Assembly (NCBI GenBank): GCA_947628465.1
Contig: CANQZZ010000001.1
Coordinates: forward strand, 20,818-84,817
Length of the DNA: 64,000 nt
Reading direction: 5' to 3'
Origin: an uncultured Clostridia bacterium
GTDB taxonomy: Bacteria > Bacillota_A > Clostridia > TANB77 > CAG-508
Below the pieces are notes generated by a model. The model was not told the origin of the DNA. It did no database searches and worked only from the letters and a program-made list of their open reading frames with translations. This document shows positions 49,992 through 57,590 of this stretch, one piece after another; the stretch's first letter is position 1, and every line of letters starts with the position of its first letter. The position numbers and the translations under genes were made by a program.

Positions 49992-50068
49992 CCGGATGTA
50001 GTTCAGCTTGGTAGAACGCTTGATTTGGGATCAAGAGGTCGCTGGTTCAAGTCCAGTCATTCGGACCA
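49992..50068 (+). tRNA. tRNA-Pro (UGG)
   Basis: Acceptor CCGGATG/CATTCGG, anticodon arm CTTGA-TTTGGGA-TCAAG, T arm GCTGG-TTCAAGT-CCAGT, encoded ACCA. Reads CCA. Confidence 0.9.
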
Positions 50069-50072
50069 TCTT

Positions 50073-50148
50073 GCGTCTGTAACTCAGCTGGTAGAGTACA
50101 ACACTTTTAATGTTGGATTCCTGGGTTCAAGTCCCAGTGGACGCACCA
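50073..50148 (+). tRNA. tRNA-Lys (UUU)
   Basis: Acceptor GCGTCTG/TGGACGC, anticodon arm CAACA-CTTTTAA-TGTTG, T arm CTGGG-TTCAAGT-CCCAG, encoded ACCA. Reads AAA. Only 4 bases separate it from tRNA-Pro. Confidence 0.9.
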
Positions 50149-50173
50149 ATATTTCCACCAAGGAATGATATAC

Positions 50174-50980
50174 ATGGAAAATAGATTTGGGGCATTAAAA
50201 CCAAAAGTAGATTTAAGAGATTATAAACTATCAAGCTCATCTATTAAAAGTCAATTATTTCCTGAAAAGTTTGAATGCACAGGAATCGCTATAATTAAAA
50301 ACCAGCAGTCAGTATTATCTTGTGTAGCACATGCAACGAGTTCAATACTTGAATATTATTCTTTAGGAAACATATTATCTACTAATTTTATTTATGGTAT
50401 TCAAAAAGAAATATGCGGCCATGATGGTAGTGGGATGTATCTTCGAGATGCTTGCTCTATTGTGCAGAAATACGGGGATATGTTTGAAACCGATTGTACA
50501 GGAAATAATGAAGTTCCTGAATGCTGGAAGATTGCAGAAAGTGCTTTTGAAGATGAGGAAAAAGCATTAAGAGCACACTATAATAAGATTGATGAATATG
50601 TATCTCTAAAGACAGTAGATGAAATAAAAAGATTTCTATTAAGTTATGGCCCAGTACTTGGAAATGTTTATTGGAGAGATTCTTATAAACCTGACAAGGA
50701 TGGAGTATTAACCGGAGATAGAAATTGTGACGGTGGATATCATTGTATTATGATATACGGCTGGGATGAAAAAGGATTTCTCTGCCAGAATAGTTGGGGA
50801 GAGTCATGGGGAAATAAAGGAAGATTTATTCTTCCATACGACATCGAATTAGCAGAAGCTTTTGGCCTTGTTGATGATAAAACTTTAAGCCCAGACAGCA
50901 TTATAAAACCAAGAAGAAATTGGTTACTAGATATACTCTATAAAATAGTAAACTTCATAATTAACTTGTTCAAGAAATAA
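50174..50980 (+). CDS. Papain-like (C1) cysteine protease with amphipathic tail
   Basis: 268 residues from ATG 50174 (AAGGA 9 bases upstream). VDLRDY propeptide-like start, IKNQQSVLSCVAHATSSILEYY (catalytic Cys region), GGYHCIMIYGWDEKGFLCQNSWGESWGNKGRF (catalytic His and Asn). A C-terminal NWLLDILYKIVNFIINLFKK resembles the endolysin's terminal helix. Free-standing C1 proteases are unusual in phages. Possible roles: host-protein cleavage, superinfection or lysis; none is shown. Confidence 0.8.
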   Translation: MENRFGALKPKVDLRDYKLSSSSIKSQLFPEKFECTGIAIIKNQQSVLSCVAHATSSILEYYSLGNILSTNFIYGIQKEICGHDGSGMYLRDACSIVQKYGDMFETDCTGNNEVPECWKIAESAFEDEEKALRAHYNKIDEYVSLKTVDEIKRFLLSYGPVLGNVYWRDSYKPDKDGVLTGDRNCDGGYHCIMIYGWDEKGFLCQNSWGESWGNKGRFILPYDIELAEAFGLVDDKTLSPDSIIKPRRNWLLDILYKIVNFIINLFKK

Positions 50981-51128
50981 GTTGTAATTTTTTAATAGAT
51001 ATACTATAATAAGCATGTAAAAGAAATAACAGACTATTTACATATCGCCTCCGTATTAAAAAGTAGTATACGGAACAAATACGAACAATAGATAGCGGTG
51101 TGACATGATTTCTACCTTTCTTTTTCAT
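50970..51128 (-). CDS. Candidate antisense small ORF
   Basis: 52 codons starting M-K-K-K-G-R-N-H-V-T-P-L-S-I-V-R, six bases after a perfect GGAGG on the - strand. Basic with a hydrophobic centre (NSLLFLLHAYYSI). It would be the only - strand gene in the window and it runs through the + strand promoter, so it is weakly supported; the SD may instead be an anti-SD element of the + strand leader. Confidence 0.2.
   Translation of the reverse strand: MKKKGRNHVTPLSIVRICSVYYFLIRRRYVNSLLFLLHAYYSISIKKLQLIS
50982..51010 (+). promoter_or_regulatory. Phage promoter (TTGTAA-17-TATAAT)
   Basis: AAGTTGTAATTT, spacer 17, TATACTATAAT. It begins at the protease stop and gives an approximately 200-base leader before the nucleotidase gene. 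Confidence 0.88.
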
Positions 51129-51214
51129 TTTGTTCCTCCTTTCTGTATTTAATGAGCTATCGGCGATTCGTATAGATTTTATTTCTTAGATTAGTAAGAA
51201 AGGAAAAATGAATA
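51011..51214 (+). other. Long structured leader of the deoxyribonucleotidase gene
   Basis: No + strand gene. Long-range pairs GATAGC/GCTATC and TACGA/TCGTA close a large hairpin (about 51080-51173). A CCTCCTTTCT element (about 51135) is complementary to the AGAAAGG of the gene's ribosome binding site and to 16S-type SD binding, so it could control translation. On the - strand the same bases read AAAGGAGG-AACAAA-ATG, opening a 52-codon frame (50970-51128). Confidence 0.45.
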
Positions 51215-51793
51215 ATGACTGTAGTATTTGATATGGATGATGTTCTCGTCAACTTAAATGAAGCATGGGTAGATTATGTAAATACTACTTACAACTTAAA
51301 TGTTAAACATGAAAGTATAACTGAGTGGGATATGCAAATAGCTTTTCCTACATTGACAACTAAACAAATATTTGAATGTTTACAGAAAGAAGATTTTTGG
51401 AAAACTGTTCATCCAACTCCATTTTCAGAAAAGTTGTTAAGAAGATGTGAAGACAATGATATTGATTACTATATTGTTACAGCAGCTATTCCAAAGAACT
51501 TTTATCTAAAGTATGAACATTGCTTTAAGAAATGGTTTCCTTTTGTAAGCTCAGAAAGATTGGTTTGTTGTAATAATAAAAAACTTATACAGTGTGATAT
51601 TATTGTGGATGATAATCCGAATAACTTCTGTGATAAGCCATTGTTTGAATATCCCAGAAGATTACTAATGGATAAACCATGGAATAGAAATGCAGACAAA
51701 GATAAGTATAACTATAGAATAGATAATCTTAAATTTGTATGGGACCTCATAAACGAATATGAAGAAGATAGGAGAATGAAACTTGCCAAGTAA
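51215..51793 (+). CDS. 5'(3')-deoxyribonucleotidase (HAD family)
   Basis: 192 residues. FDMDDVLVN (HAD motif I, D-x-D), YYIVTAAIPKN (motif II), CDIIVDDNPNNFCDKP (motif III/IV) and RRLLMDKPWNRN. This is the NT5C-type pattern; it removes phosphate from dNMPs, helping to shape nucleotide pools. GAAAGGA precedes ATG. The stop overlaps the next gene by 11 bases. Confidence 0.85.
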   Translation: MTVVFDMDDVLVNLNEAWVDYVNTTYNLNVKHESITEWDMQIAFPTLTTKQIFECLQKEDFWKTVHPTPFSEKLLRRCEDNDIDYYIVTAAIPKNFYLKYEHCFKKWFPFVSSERLVCCNNKKLIQCDIIVDDNPNNFCDKPLFEYPRRLLMDKPWNRNADKDKYNYRIDNLKFVWDLINEYEEDRRMKLAK

Positions 51794-52163
51794 TATTAGA
51801 TATCAAGTAAATCCAGAAAAGAGAACGGTTGCCTGTTATCTTACAGACTGTGAAAATGATATTTTCTACGCTTTCAACCCAAAAGAGAATTCCGTTATTT
51901 GGGACCTTAATGTAGATTGGAAAATTAAGGATAGATACGTAGGGGTTGCAAAATGTTCTGAAGACGACACCTTTGACGAGGAGTTTGGGAAGAAACTTGC
52001 TCGTAATAGAATGTTAAAAGAATACTATAAAGACGTTTCAGACCGATACATGGAAATTGTAGACGTATTAAATGGATTTGCTTATAATTTCTACCTTAAA
52101 TATGATAAATACTCAACCCGGATGATTAAGAAAGTTGAAGAAATTGAAGAGCAATTGAAGTAA
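51783..52163 (+). CDS. Hypothetical protein
   Basis: 126 residues, TTG start overlapping the nucleotidase. KRTVACYLTDCENDIFYAF and VGVAKCSEDDTFDEEFGKKLARNRMLKEYYK suggest a beta hairpin followed by a charged helix, a layout seen in small phage proteins. Role unknown. Confidence 0.6.
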   Translation: MPSNIRYQVNPEKRTVACYLTDCENDIFYAFNPKENSVIWDLNVDWKIKDRYVGVAKCSEDDTFDEEFGKKLARNRMLKEYYKDVSDRYMEIVDVLNGFAYNFYLKYDKYSTRMIKKVEEIEEQLK

Positions 52164-52177
52164 AGAAAGGGATAAAA

Positions 52178-52405
52178 GTGTACAAGATTAGAGTAAGATT
52201 AGATACACAAACACAAGTAGCTGAATTTGTAAGTATTGCAAATACTATTAAAGGTAGCGTTTCCTTAATGGACGATTCAAGCCATTGTGTAGATGCTAAA
52301 TCTATTATGGGTTGTTTGTATTCTCTTGAATTTAATGAAATGTATGTTGTCAGCGATAATGAAAATGTTAGCACTAAGTTTGATAAATTTCGTTATGTAG
52401 GATGA
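52178..52405 (+). CDS. Crh/HPr-like protein without the phospho-histidine
   Basis: 75 residues, the size of HPr. EFVSIANTIKGSVSLMDDSSHCVDAKSIMGCLYSLEF aligns with the HPr helix-strand region, and AKSIMG keeps the Ser46 site that HPr kinase phosphorylates. The His15 loop (HARPA in HPr) reads T-Q-T-Q-V-A-E, so it cannot carry phosphate from enzyme I, as in Bacillus Crh. GTG start after AAAGGGAT. Possibly steers the host catabolite regulator CcpA (inference). Confidence 0.7.
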   Translation: MYKIRVRLDTQTQVAEFVSIANTIKGSVSLMDDSSHCVDAKSIMGCLYSLEFNEMYVVSDNENVSTKFDKFRYVG

Positions 52406-52412
52406 TAATGAA

Positions 52413-52526
52413 ATGGATATAACAAACGAAAACATCTTAGTTGATCCTGAACTAAAAGAATTCTTCGAAGAAGGATTGCAACACTATAATAGTAAAATAA
52501 AACTACAACTTTTAATTAAGTTGTAG
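52413..52526 (+). CDS. Small acidic peptide ending in the next promoter
   Basis: 37 residues: MDITNENILVDPELKEFFEE, then GLQHYNSKIKLQLLIKL. AGGATGA lies just upstream. The last codons (AAG TTG TAG) are the -35 region of the following promoter and half of a terminator hairpin. Function unknown. Confidence 0.5.
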   Translation: MDITNENILVDPELKEFFEEGLQHYNSKIKLQLLIKL

Positions 52527-52532
52527 TTTTTT
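52499..52532 (+). terminator. Intrinsic terminator overlapping a promoter
   Basis: AAAACTACAACTT/AAGTTGTAGTTTT, a perfect 13-bp stem with a TTAATT loop and T-run. Its 3' arm contains the -35 box of the next promoter. Confidence 0.85.
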
Positions 52533-52549
52533 CTATATTATGCTATAAT
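52521..52549 (+). promoter_or_regulatory. Phage promoter (TTGTAG-17-TATAAT)
   Basis: AAGTTGTAGTTT, spacer 17, TATGCTATAAT; the -35 is embedded in the terminator stem. Confidence 0.85.
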
Positions 52550-52581
52550 AATAGTAGAAAAAAAGAAAGGTTGAATGTAAA

Positions 52582-52740
52582 ATGAAAAAGAAAATCTTTA
52601 ACCGTATTATTGGAACAGTTTGTATCATCTTTGTAGCTTGGTTTGTTATTAGCTGGGTTGAAGTATTTTCCAATAATATGACTCCTGATTATGAATATAA
52701 TTCCTTCAACCTTTTTAATTTATTTTCAAGTATTATTTAA
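52582..52740 (+). CDS. Small membrane protein
   Basis: 52 residues: basic start (MKKKIFNRI), one transmembrane helix (IGTVCIIFVAWFVISWVEVF) and a short polar tail. AAAGGTTG precedes ATG. Own promoter. Could be an inner-membrane anti-host peptide or a lysis accessory; unknown. Confidence 0.6.
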   Translation: MKKKIFNRIIGTVCIIFVAWFVISWVEVFSNNMTPDYEYNSFNLFNLFSSII

Positions 52741-52770
52741 TAAAGAGGCATGAGATAGTAGCCCGGTTGT

Positions 52771-52784
52771 TGTGACGCGTCACA
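52771..52784. repeat. 14-bp perfect palindrome
   Basis: TGTGACGCGTCACA, GC-rich in an AT-rich region, in a 143-base gap. About 60 bases later CGAAATTT/AAATTTCG forms a hairpin (about 52846-52868) just before the ribosome binding site. Likely an operator or dimer binding site. Confidence 0.5.
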
Positions 52785-52883
52785 GGCGGTAAATTTACGA
52801 CGATAAATATCCAATAAAGAAAATATATTATGAAAATATAAAATCGAAATTTGAGGCAAAATTTCGCCTGAGAAAGAGGAGAT

Positions 52884-53111
52884 ATGAGAACTATTGAAAG
52901 ACTTGATAAGTTTTATGAAGAGTTAAAAGAAATACACAAAAAATGCTTTCAAGATTGGCGTTTTGGTCAGCTTTGTTCTAATTTCTTTGGATGGCTAATT
53001 AGTGAAAAGGGTGTAGACCTATTCTTTCCTGAAGAAGATGAAATGATAAAGTATATTAAAGAGTACGCTAAAGAATATAGCGAAGAAAGGACAGAATTAT
53101 ATGAAGATTAG
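52884..53111 (+). CDS. Small charged helical protein
   Basis: 75 residues, mostly helical, aromatic in the middle (CSNFFGWLISEKGVDLFF), acidic tail. AGAGGAG precedes ATG. Overlaps the next gene by 11 bases. No family recognised. Confidence 0.6.
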   Translation: MRTIERLDKFYEELKEIHKKCFQDWRFGQLCSNFFGWLISEKGVDLFFPEEDEMIKYIKEYAKEYSEERTELYED

Positions 53112-53676
53112 ATGGGTAACTAAAGGAACTTTTCTTACAAAAAACAGTTCTGAAGAAATCGCTTTTATTGGTAGAACAGAACCTTTTTTATGGGTAGATA
53201 CAGGTGTATATAAAGAAGTTGAAAAACTTACTTTAGATGAGTTACTATATGAATTGTTGCAAAGTAAATCAGCTGCTGGAATTACGTGTGTAGATATGAT
53301 AGATGATGGTAAACTGCAAATTACAGTTAAATCTCCTGGTAAGGGTGAATATGTAATTAACCAGGATAATCTTAGTGAATACTCTATTGCAAACTACTAT
53401 GAGGATTATCGTGACAGGTCTTGTACTCTAACTGACCTTGAATCAGAACCCATTGATTTGGTTGTAAAGTATATGAAACAGATTGCAGAAGAAGATTACA
53501 ATAAGCCAACAACCATTCATGGATGGCACACTTCTCTTGAGCATGATTGGCAGTTCTCTTGCTCGCATTGCCATAAGACCAATTGGATTATGGGAAGTGA
53601 AGTGCCTAAGAATTGTTGCTATTGCGGGAGAAGCTTGAAGGTAGTGGAAAATAAAAGAGACGTTATTGATGAGTGA
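53101..53676 (+). CDS. Zinc-ribbon hypothetical protein
   Basis: 191 residues. C-terminal zinc ribbon: FSCSHCHKTNWI...NCCYCGRSL. The N-terminal half is acidic and beta-rich. Similar ribbon proteins lie at 34449, 53669, 58035 and 59487. Overlaps both neighbours. Role unknown. Confidence 0.6.
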   Translation: MKIRWVTKGTFLTKNSSEEIAFIGRTEPFLWVDTGVYKEVEKLTLDELLYELLQSKSAAGITCVDMIDDGKLQITVKSPGKGEYVINQDNLSEYSIANYYEDYRDRSCTLTDLESEPIDLVVKYMKQIAEEDYNKPTTIHGWHTSLEHDWQFSCSHCHKTNWIMGSEVPKNCCYCGRSLKVVENKRDVIDE

Positions 53677-54133
53677 AATAGAAGTTAATAAAAAGCTAAT
53701 AGAACAATATCCTTTTCTTCTTCCACATAATAGACAGACAGATGAAGTTGATAAAGACTATAATTATTCATATACGGAGCTGGATTCCATGCCAATTGGA
53801 TGGAGAAAGGCGTTTGGTATAGATATTTGTAATGAAATCAAACGAGCATTAGAAAAAGATACAAGATTACTTTCAGAATACAGAATAACGCAGATAAAAG
53901 AAAAGTATGGCACACTTAGGTGGTATTCTAATTTTACAACAAAAGAATTATCAGAAGTTATAGATAAATATGAAAGGTTAAGTTCTCATACTTGCATAGT
54001 TTGTGGTAAAGAAGCTACAAAAATTAGTACTGGTTGGATTAGTCCTTATTGTGATTCTTGCGCAAGTAAGTTAGAATCAAGCGGAGAACACCTTATTGAT
54101 ATTAAAGAATATTATAGTGAATATAAGTTGTAA
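53669..54133 (+). CDS. Zinc-finger hypothetical protein
   Basis: 154 residues from ATG 53669. RITQIKEKYGTLRWYSNF followed by a treble-clef-type CIVCGKEA...YCDSCASK. The pattern 'QIKEKYGTLRWY' is found in many Firmicutes and phage small proteins. Ends Y-K-L-stop, formed by the next promoter's -35 box. Confidence 0.6.
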   Translation: MSEIEVNKKLIEQYPFLLPHNRQTDEVDKDYNYSYTELDSMPIGWRKAFGIDICNEIKRALEKDTRLLSEYRITQIKEKYGTLRWYSNFTTKELSEVIDKYERLSSHTCIVCGKEATKISTGWISPYCDSCASKLESSGEHLIDIKEYYSEYKL

Positions 54134-54156
54134 TATCTTCTTAAGTGTGCTATAAT
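54128..54156 (+). promoter_or_regulatory. Phage promoter (TTGTAA-17-TATAAT)
   Basis: AAGTTGTAATAT, spacer 17, TGTGCTATAAT; overlaps the upstream stop. Confidence 0.85.
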
Positions 54157-54188
54157 ATAAGTGTAGATAAAGAAAGGAAGTATTCAAT

Positions 54189-54455
54189 ATGAAACTTGAA
54201 ACTGCTAAAGAAATCAATGATAAATTAAAAGACTTAGTTAGTAAATATCCTGAACTTAGCCTTAACTACCAGCTTACTTTCTGTGAAGACTATTTTGAAA
54301 AAGGAAAAATCTATACTTACATTACTTTACAAAATAGTTCAACGTCAGCAATGCAGCAAGAAGAGTTTTGCAAACAGCACAATATTCCATATGCAAGTTA
54401 CGAAAACGGTGAATTCGTTGATTCTTCCATTAACTCAATTACTTTTGAAGACTGA
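54189..54455 (+). CDS. Hypothetical protein
   Basis: 88 residues, acidic, helix then strands (LNYQLTFCEDYFEKGKIYTY). GAAAGGA precedes ATG. 10 bases before the diphosphohydrolase-like gene. Function unknown. Confidence 0.6.
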   Translation: MKLETAKEINDKLKDLVSKYPELSLNYQLTFCEDYFEKGKIYTYITLQNSSTSAMQQEEFCKQHNIPYASYENGEFVDSSINSITFED

Positions 54456-54465
54456 GAGGTTTATC

Positions 54466-54969
54466 GTGGCAGACATTCTTGATTCAGGAAATAGAAGAGA
54501 ATTTTCAAGCGGTGCAGTAAGAGATGTAGGAGAAGGAAAAGGTCGCTGTGATTTGCTTCCACTTGATGTAGTTGCTGATATTCTTCTTATGCGCAATGAA
54601 CAATATGCTTCTGAGGTTATTAGACATGTTGACAATTTTGTTAGAAGTGGAGAAACAACAAGCATTAGACAAGCTATTGTTGATTTTTCTATCAAAATTA
54701 AAAAGTGGTCTCTTCCCATTATTTTTATGGAAGTAAGTAAACACTTCGAAGACGGTGCAAGAAAATATGAAGAGAGAAATTGGGAAAAAGGTATTCTTAC
54801 TCACTGTTACGTGGATAGTGGTGTAAGACACTTTTTGAAATTTATCGATGGTTTCGAAGATGAAAGACATGATAGAGCGTTTGTGTGGAATATGATGTGC
54901 CTTCTTTGGACGTGTGAACATAGACCTGAATTAAACGACCTTCCTTATGCTTCGGAGGATACTAATTGA
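54466..54969 (+). CDS. dATP/dGTP diphosphohydrolase-like (MazG-type) protein
   Basis: About 167 residues. GNRREFSSGAVRDVGEGKGRCDLLPLDVV at the start and SKHFEDGARKYEERNWEKG...DSGVRHFLKFIDGFEDERHDRAFVWNMMCLL follow the DUF5664 dATP/dGTP pyrophosphohydrolase pattern with its E/D metal residues. GTG 54466 follows GAGAGGT. Likely trims dATP or dGTP pools. An insert of about 55 residues separates the two conserved blocks. Confidence 0.7.
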   Translation: MADILDSGNRREFSSGAVRDVGEGKGRCDLLPLDVVADILLMRNEQYASEVIRHVDNFVRSGETTSIRQAIVDFSIKIKKWSLPIIFMEVSKHFEDGARKYEERNWEKGILTHCYVDSGVRHFLKFIDGFEDERHDRAFVWNMMCLLWTCEHRPELNDLPYASEDTN

Positions 54970-55379
54970 TTATAACAGAAGTAAGAAAAGAAGACGATTT
55001 ATATTATCAAGGACCATTTTGGATTATTGGTAATAACTTTCTAAGTATCTTAAAAGGTAACTTCGATATAATCGGAGAATTATATCCTTGTGATTATAAC
55101 GGAGATTATATTACTAATACAGTTAGTAAAAATGCTAAGACTCACAAGAAAGTTTGGGATAAGTTAAAGCAATATTATAGTAATGTTCCTTATACTCACT
55201 ATCCTAGAGGTAGGGTATCTATATACAAAGGTGTAGCTTTTATTCATATAAATAGCAAATGTAACATCCCAAAAATCGTAGATAGAATTATTGATAAATA
55301 TAACTTACAAAATCTTGAAATAGAAATTGATTTGAATGATACTTATCAAGGAAGTCATTATGACTTTGACCTAAAATAA
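54966..55379 (+). CDS. PRGRV-motif protein, paralogue of 39448
   Basis: 137 residues, TTG start overlapping the previous stop. GPFWIIGNNFLSI, then NVPYTHYPRGRVSIYKG, as in the 39448 protein. The shared motif suggests a conserved binding loop. Function unknown. Confidence 0.65.
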   Translation: MIITEVRKEDDLYYQGPFWIIGNNFLSILKGNFDIIGELYPCDYNGDYITNTVSKNAKTHKKVWDKLKQYYSNVPYTHYPRGRVSIYKGVAFIHINSKCNIPKIVDRIIDKYNLQNLEIEIDLNDTYQGSHYDFDLK

Positions 55380-55394
55380 ACAAGAAAGGAATAC

Positions 55395-55670
55395 ATGAAA
55401 AATCAAAACACTGCTACATATTGCAAGAATGTACTAAAAAGAAATCTATATAGGAAAAGTAGGTTTACTAGATTAAAACAGTATAGAGATGCTTACATAG
55501 TTAAACTTGGTGATTGTAATACTATTTTTCTACTACGAAACTATGGTGGTAAAAGAATTATGTGGTCGCCTGAAAGCAACAATGATGAGTCATTTAGCAA
55601 GTTCTATTCTGATAAGTTTGAAAATATTAAAGATTTTTTAAATGCAGTAATCAGTGATATTGATTTATGA
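55395..55670 (+). CDS. Basic small protein
   Basis: 91 residues. Basic N-terminus (KNVLKRNLYRKSRFTRLKQYR) then an acidic C-terminal part. GAAAGGA precedes ATG. Ten bases before the ligase. Unknown. Confidence 0.55.
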   Translation: MKNQNTATYCKNVLKRNLYRKSRFTRLKQYRDAYIVKLGDCNTIFLLRNYGGKRIMWSPESNNDESFSKFYSDKFENIKDFLNAVISDIDL

Positions 55671-55680
55671 GGTATAGTAG

Positions 55681-57006
55681 ATGATTTTTGAGGAAGAATT
55701 CCTTGATTTTGTTGCCAGTATTATTTCAACAAATTCTATTCTAAGGAAGAAATCTATTCTAAGTGAATATAGCAACAGCGATACTGTAAAAAATTGTTTG
55801 AGATTCTTACTTGACAGCAATGTTAAAACTGGTATTTCAAAAAAGAAGATTCAGAAGAAATGTAATACTTTAGTAAACTTTGAAATAACAAATTGCTACG
55901 AAATTAACGCAATGATTAGCTATCTTGAAAGTAATAATACAGGAAAAGATGTTGACATAATCGTTGTTCAAAATTATTTGTTTGTTCTTGAACAAGAAGG
56001 TTTTAATAAAGAACAGACTAGCATTATCGAAGAATTCCTTACAAAATCGCTTAAACTTGGAATTGATTCAAAGATTGTGAATGATGTTATTCCTGGCCTT
56101 ATTCCAACTTTTGATATTATGCTTGGCACAGCGTATGAAAATGCAAATTTCAAAGAAGGTAGTTATTTCTATCTAACAAGAAAGCTAAACGGCACTCGTT
56201 GCATCTATTACAAAGGTAAACTATACAGCAGACAAGGAAAAGAGTACACAGGACTTGAACACATTATTCAATGTATAGAATGTATTCTATATGCAGATAA
56301 CACAGATCCACATGATTTAGTATTTGATGGCGAACTTATTTTGAATAATTCTAACGGAAAATATAGTGATATCGAAGCATTTCAGATTGGGACAGGATTA
56401 GCTAATTCCAAAGATAAAGATAAATCATCATTAGTATATATGGTATTTGACATTTTACCGGTGGAATTCTTTGAGAAAAAAGAATGTAATAAAGTATATT
56501 CGGAACGCTTAAAGACTCGAAATCGGCTAAAAAAGCTTACTGTGCTTGGTGATCCTGTACAATTCTTAACGGTTTTGTATGAAGGAACAGATTCAAGTAA
56601 AATCTGGGAATGGCTTGAATATGCAGAAAAGAATGATTGGGAAGGGGTAATGTTAAATCTTGATACCTCTTATGAGTTTAAGCGCACAAAGAATCTGATA
56701 AAAGTTAAACGGTTCTACACAATGGATTTACCAGTTGTTAGCATTGAAGAAGGAACAGGTAAAAATAAATCTCGTCTTGGAGCTCTTGTATGCTCATACA
56801 AAGACGGATTTGTAAAAGTAGGAAGTGGGTTTAAGGACGAATCTAGAGATTATCTTTGGAGTAACCCTTCAGAAATAATTGGTAAGATAGTGGAGATTAA
56901 GTACAAAGAAAAAACAACAAATAAAGACGGTGGAGAGTCACTACAGTTTCCGGTATTTGTAAGAGTAAGAGATGATAAAACAAGAAAAGAGGTTAGCTAT
57001 GACTAA
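55681..57006 (+). CDS. ATP-dependent DNA ligase
   Basis: 441 residues, nucleotidyltransferase order: motif I RKLNGTR (the adenylated Lys; the usual K-x-D-G is K-L-N-G), motif III LVFDGELIL, motif IV WEGVML, motif V LIKVKRF, followed by an OB fold (GALVCSYKDGFVKVGSGF, VEIKYKE). The N-terminal 150 residues are the phage-type DNA-binding part. Seals nicks in replication and recombination. ATG is 10 bases after the previous stop. Confidence 0.9.
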   Translation: MIFEEEFLDFVASIISTNSILRKKSILSEYSNSDTVKNCLRFLLDSNVKTGISKKKIQKKCNTLVNFEITNCYEINAMISYLESNNTGKDVDIIVVQNYLFVLEQEGFNKEQTSIIEEFLTKSLKLGIDSKIVNDVIPGLIPTFDIMLGTAYENANFKEGSYFYLTRKLNGTRCIYYKGKLYSRQGKEYTGLEHIIQCIECILYADNTDPHDLVFDGELILNNSNGKYSDIEAFQIGTGLANSKDKDKSSLVYMVFDILPVEFFEKKECNKVYSERLKTRNRLKKLTVLGDPVQFLTVLYEGTDSSKIWEWLEYAEKNDWEGVMLNLDTSYEFKRTKNLIKVKRFYTMDLPVVSIEEGTGKNKSRLGALVCSYKDGFVKVGSGFKDESRDYLWSNPSEIIGKIVEIKYKEKTTNKDGGESLQFPVFVRVRDDKTRKEVSYD

Positions 57007-57289
57007 AGAAGCAAAATTTAATTATCTTATGGATAATTATCTAAAGTGTACTTTGTATAATAAATTAGTGGATGACTTTTATCCATTGTATGATGTAGTT
57101 ATTAACAAGTATAATTGTGGAATTGATATCTACTTATACGAAGAAGGTTTTGATTGCAATGATCCACAAGATGAATATATGCTAATGCATCTGCACAATA
57201 GTGACATACTATTCGCAGTATTAAACTATAAGAAGTTTAAGGAATCTCTTGAAGAAAAGCGTATGAATAAATTACAAAATAAGAAATAA
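56999..57289 (+). CDS. Hypothetical protein
   Basis: 96 residues from ATG 56999 (AAGAGGT upstream), overlapping the ligase end by 8 bases. FNYLMDNYLKCTLYNKLV and an acidic centre. No family recognised. Confidence 0.6.
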   Translation: MTKEAKFNYLMDNYLKCTLYNKLVDDFYPLYDVVINKYNCGIDIYLYEEGFDCNDPQDEYMLMHLHNSDILFAVLNYKKFKESLEEKRMNKLQNKK

Positions 57290-57307
57290 ATACAAGGAGA
57301 ATTATAA

Positions 57308-57580
57308 ATGACTATTTTCGAAGAAGTAGTGAAAAATATTACAGCAGAAGATCTTGCAAATATTCTTGTTAAGCCCTGTGTAGTAAATAGAAATGAATTG
57401 TACTATATTACAAGTACGGGTCAACTCTATCCATTTACCGACGAAGGGTATAGGTCAGCTTTGAGTCTTCAGATTCGGTATCTAAACTCTGAATCACCAA
57501 ACAAAGAAAAAGAAAAGAAAACAGAAAATAGCGATGAGTCTTCAGATCAGATTCCTCTGTTTAATATGGATAATAACTAA
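57308..57580 (+). CDS. Hypothetical protein
   Basis: 90 residues. AAGGAG precedes ATG. Folded N-terminal half, charged low-complexity tail (NKEKEKKTENSDESSDQIP) ending LFNMDNN, resembling a short clamp-binding or partner-binding end. Unknown. Confidence 0.6.
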   Translation: MTIFEEVVKNITAEDLANILVKPCVVNRNELYYITSTGQLYPFTDEGYRSALSLQIRYLNSESPNKEKEKKTENSDESSDQIPLFNMDNN

Positions 57581-57590
57581 GGGGCAAAGT

